Assembly: GCF_001999305.1 (NCBI RefSeq)
Contig: NZ_MLHQ01000014.1
Span: forward strand, 30,460-94,459
Length of the DNA stretch: 64,000 nt
Source: Rodentibacter myodis
GTDB taxonomy: Bacteria > Pseudomonadota > Gammaproteobacteria > Enterobacterales > Pasteurellaceae
Direction: 5' to 3'
Under the pieces are notes generated by a model. It was not told where the DNA came from and ran no database searches. It worked only from the letters and a program-made list of their open reading frames with translations. Positions 63,912-64,000 of the stretch are shown in pieces. Both the position numbers and the translations under genes were made by a program. Position 1 is the first letter of the stretch, and each line of letters opens with the position of its first letter.

Positions 63912-64000
63912 TTATATTTTCCAAATTTAGAGCCTATGTCCGGATTTTGAATTTGTCCCATAATCGCCTCTTTGTATGTTCCACTATAAATCAAATCAAA
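63912..64000. other. Window end, upstream of the WD40-like gene
   Basis: The 89 bp hold a weak ribosome binding region for the WD40-like gene and the possible tail of another minus-strand gene, whose sequence cannot be judged from this length. Confidence 0.3.

Overview
The window is Pasteurellaceae chromosome. The 9-bp DNA uptake signal sequence AAGTGCGGT (Haemophilus influenzae type, often followed by CAA and T/A-rich sequence) occurs about 38 times by eye on the two strands. Many gene blocks also have the order I remember from H. influenzae: pabC-pabB/pabA-metK-sprT-opa, the lyxK/TRAP/dlgD cluster with its IclR regulator, htpG-yffB-dapE-M15 peptidase, rapZ-ptsN-lptBAC, darP-pmbA-hpt, sit/yfe, and an M16 peptidase with a TonB receptor. 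The blocks are joined differently here, so I name the family and not a species.

Layout. 1-7.1 kb: tail of a TauE/SafE permease, then a two-partner secretion pair (TpsB transporter, FHA-like TpsA adhesin). 7.2-11.9 kb: p-aminobenzoate synthesis, metK behind a MetJ-type operator, sprT and an Opa-like barrel. 12-18.3 kb: 2,3-diketo-L-gulonate/L-xylulose uptake and catabolism (kinase, TRAP transporter, reductase) with a divergent IclR regulator. 18.4-23.9 kb: htpG with a heat-shock-type promoter, an ArsC-like protein, dapE, an M15 peptidase and a periplasmic propeller-like protein. 23.9-30.8 kb: rapZ, ptsN, lptBAC, darP, pmbA, a probable Fur-controlled small RNA, hpt and thiN. 30.9-34.4 kb: a SitABCD-type Mn/Fe transporter. 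35-40 kb: a decayed aromatic-acid locus (LysR regulator, fumarylacetoacetase, maleylacetoacetate isomerase, VOC protein, AAHS transporter) in which four of five genes are broken. 40.4-45.7 kb: an M16 peptidase lipoprotein and a TonB receptor behind a Fur-like site, resembling FusC/FusA and PqqL/YddB. 45.7-53.3 kb: an IS1016-like remnant, a trimeric autotransporter with a TpgA-like partner, an orphan Mu-type DNA-binding protein next to palindromic sites, and a dead IS4-family element. 53.9-62.6 kb: a P19/FTR1-type iron locus (FTR1 permease, P19, DUF2318 membrane protein, two FtsX-like permeases, ATPase, thioredoxin, cytochrome c) plus a downstream lipoprotein. 62.7-63.9 kb: a WD40-like membrane-anchored protein.

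Themes. Metal acquisition recurs: sitABCD, the TonB receptor/M16 pair, the P19/FTR1 locus and the candidate Fur-regulated RNA. Surface adhesion is covered by the TPS pair, the trimeric autotransporter and the Opa-like protein. Uptake sequences are absent from about 30.2-41.2 kb and 43.2-54.8 kb. These two stretches also hold the pseudogenes, IS remnants, trimeric adhesin and Mu-type regulator, so they are the best candidates for acquired DNA.

No tRNA, rRNA, CRISPR array or intact prophage was seen.
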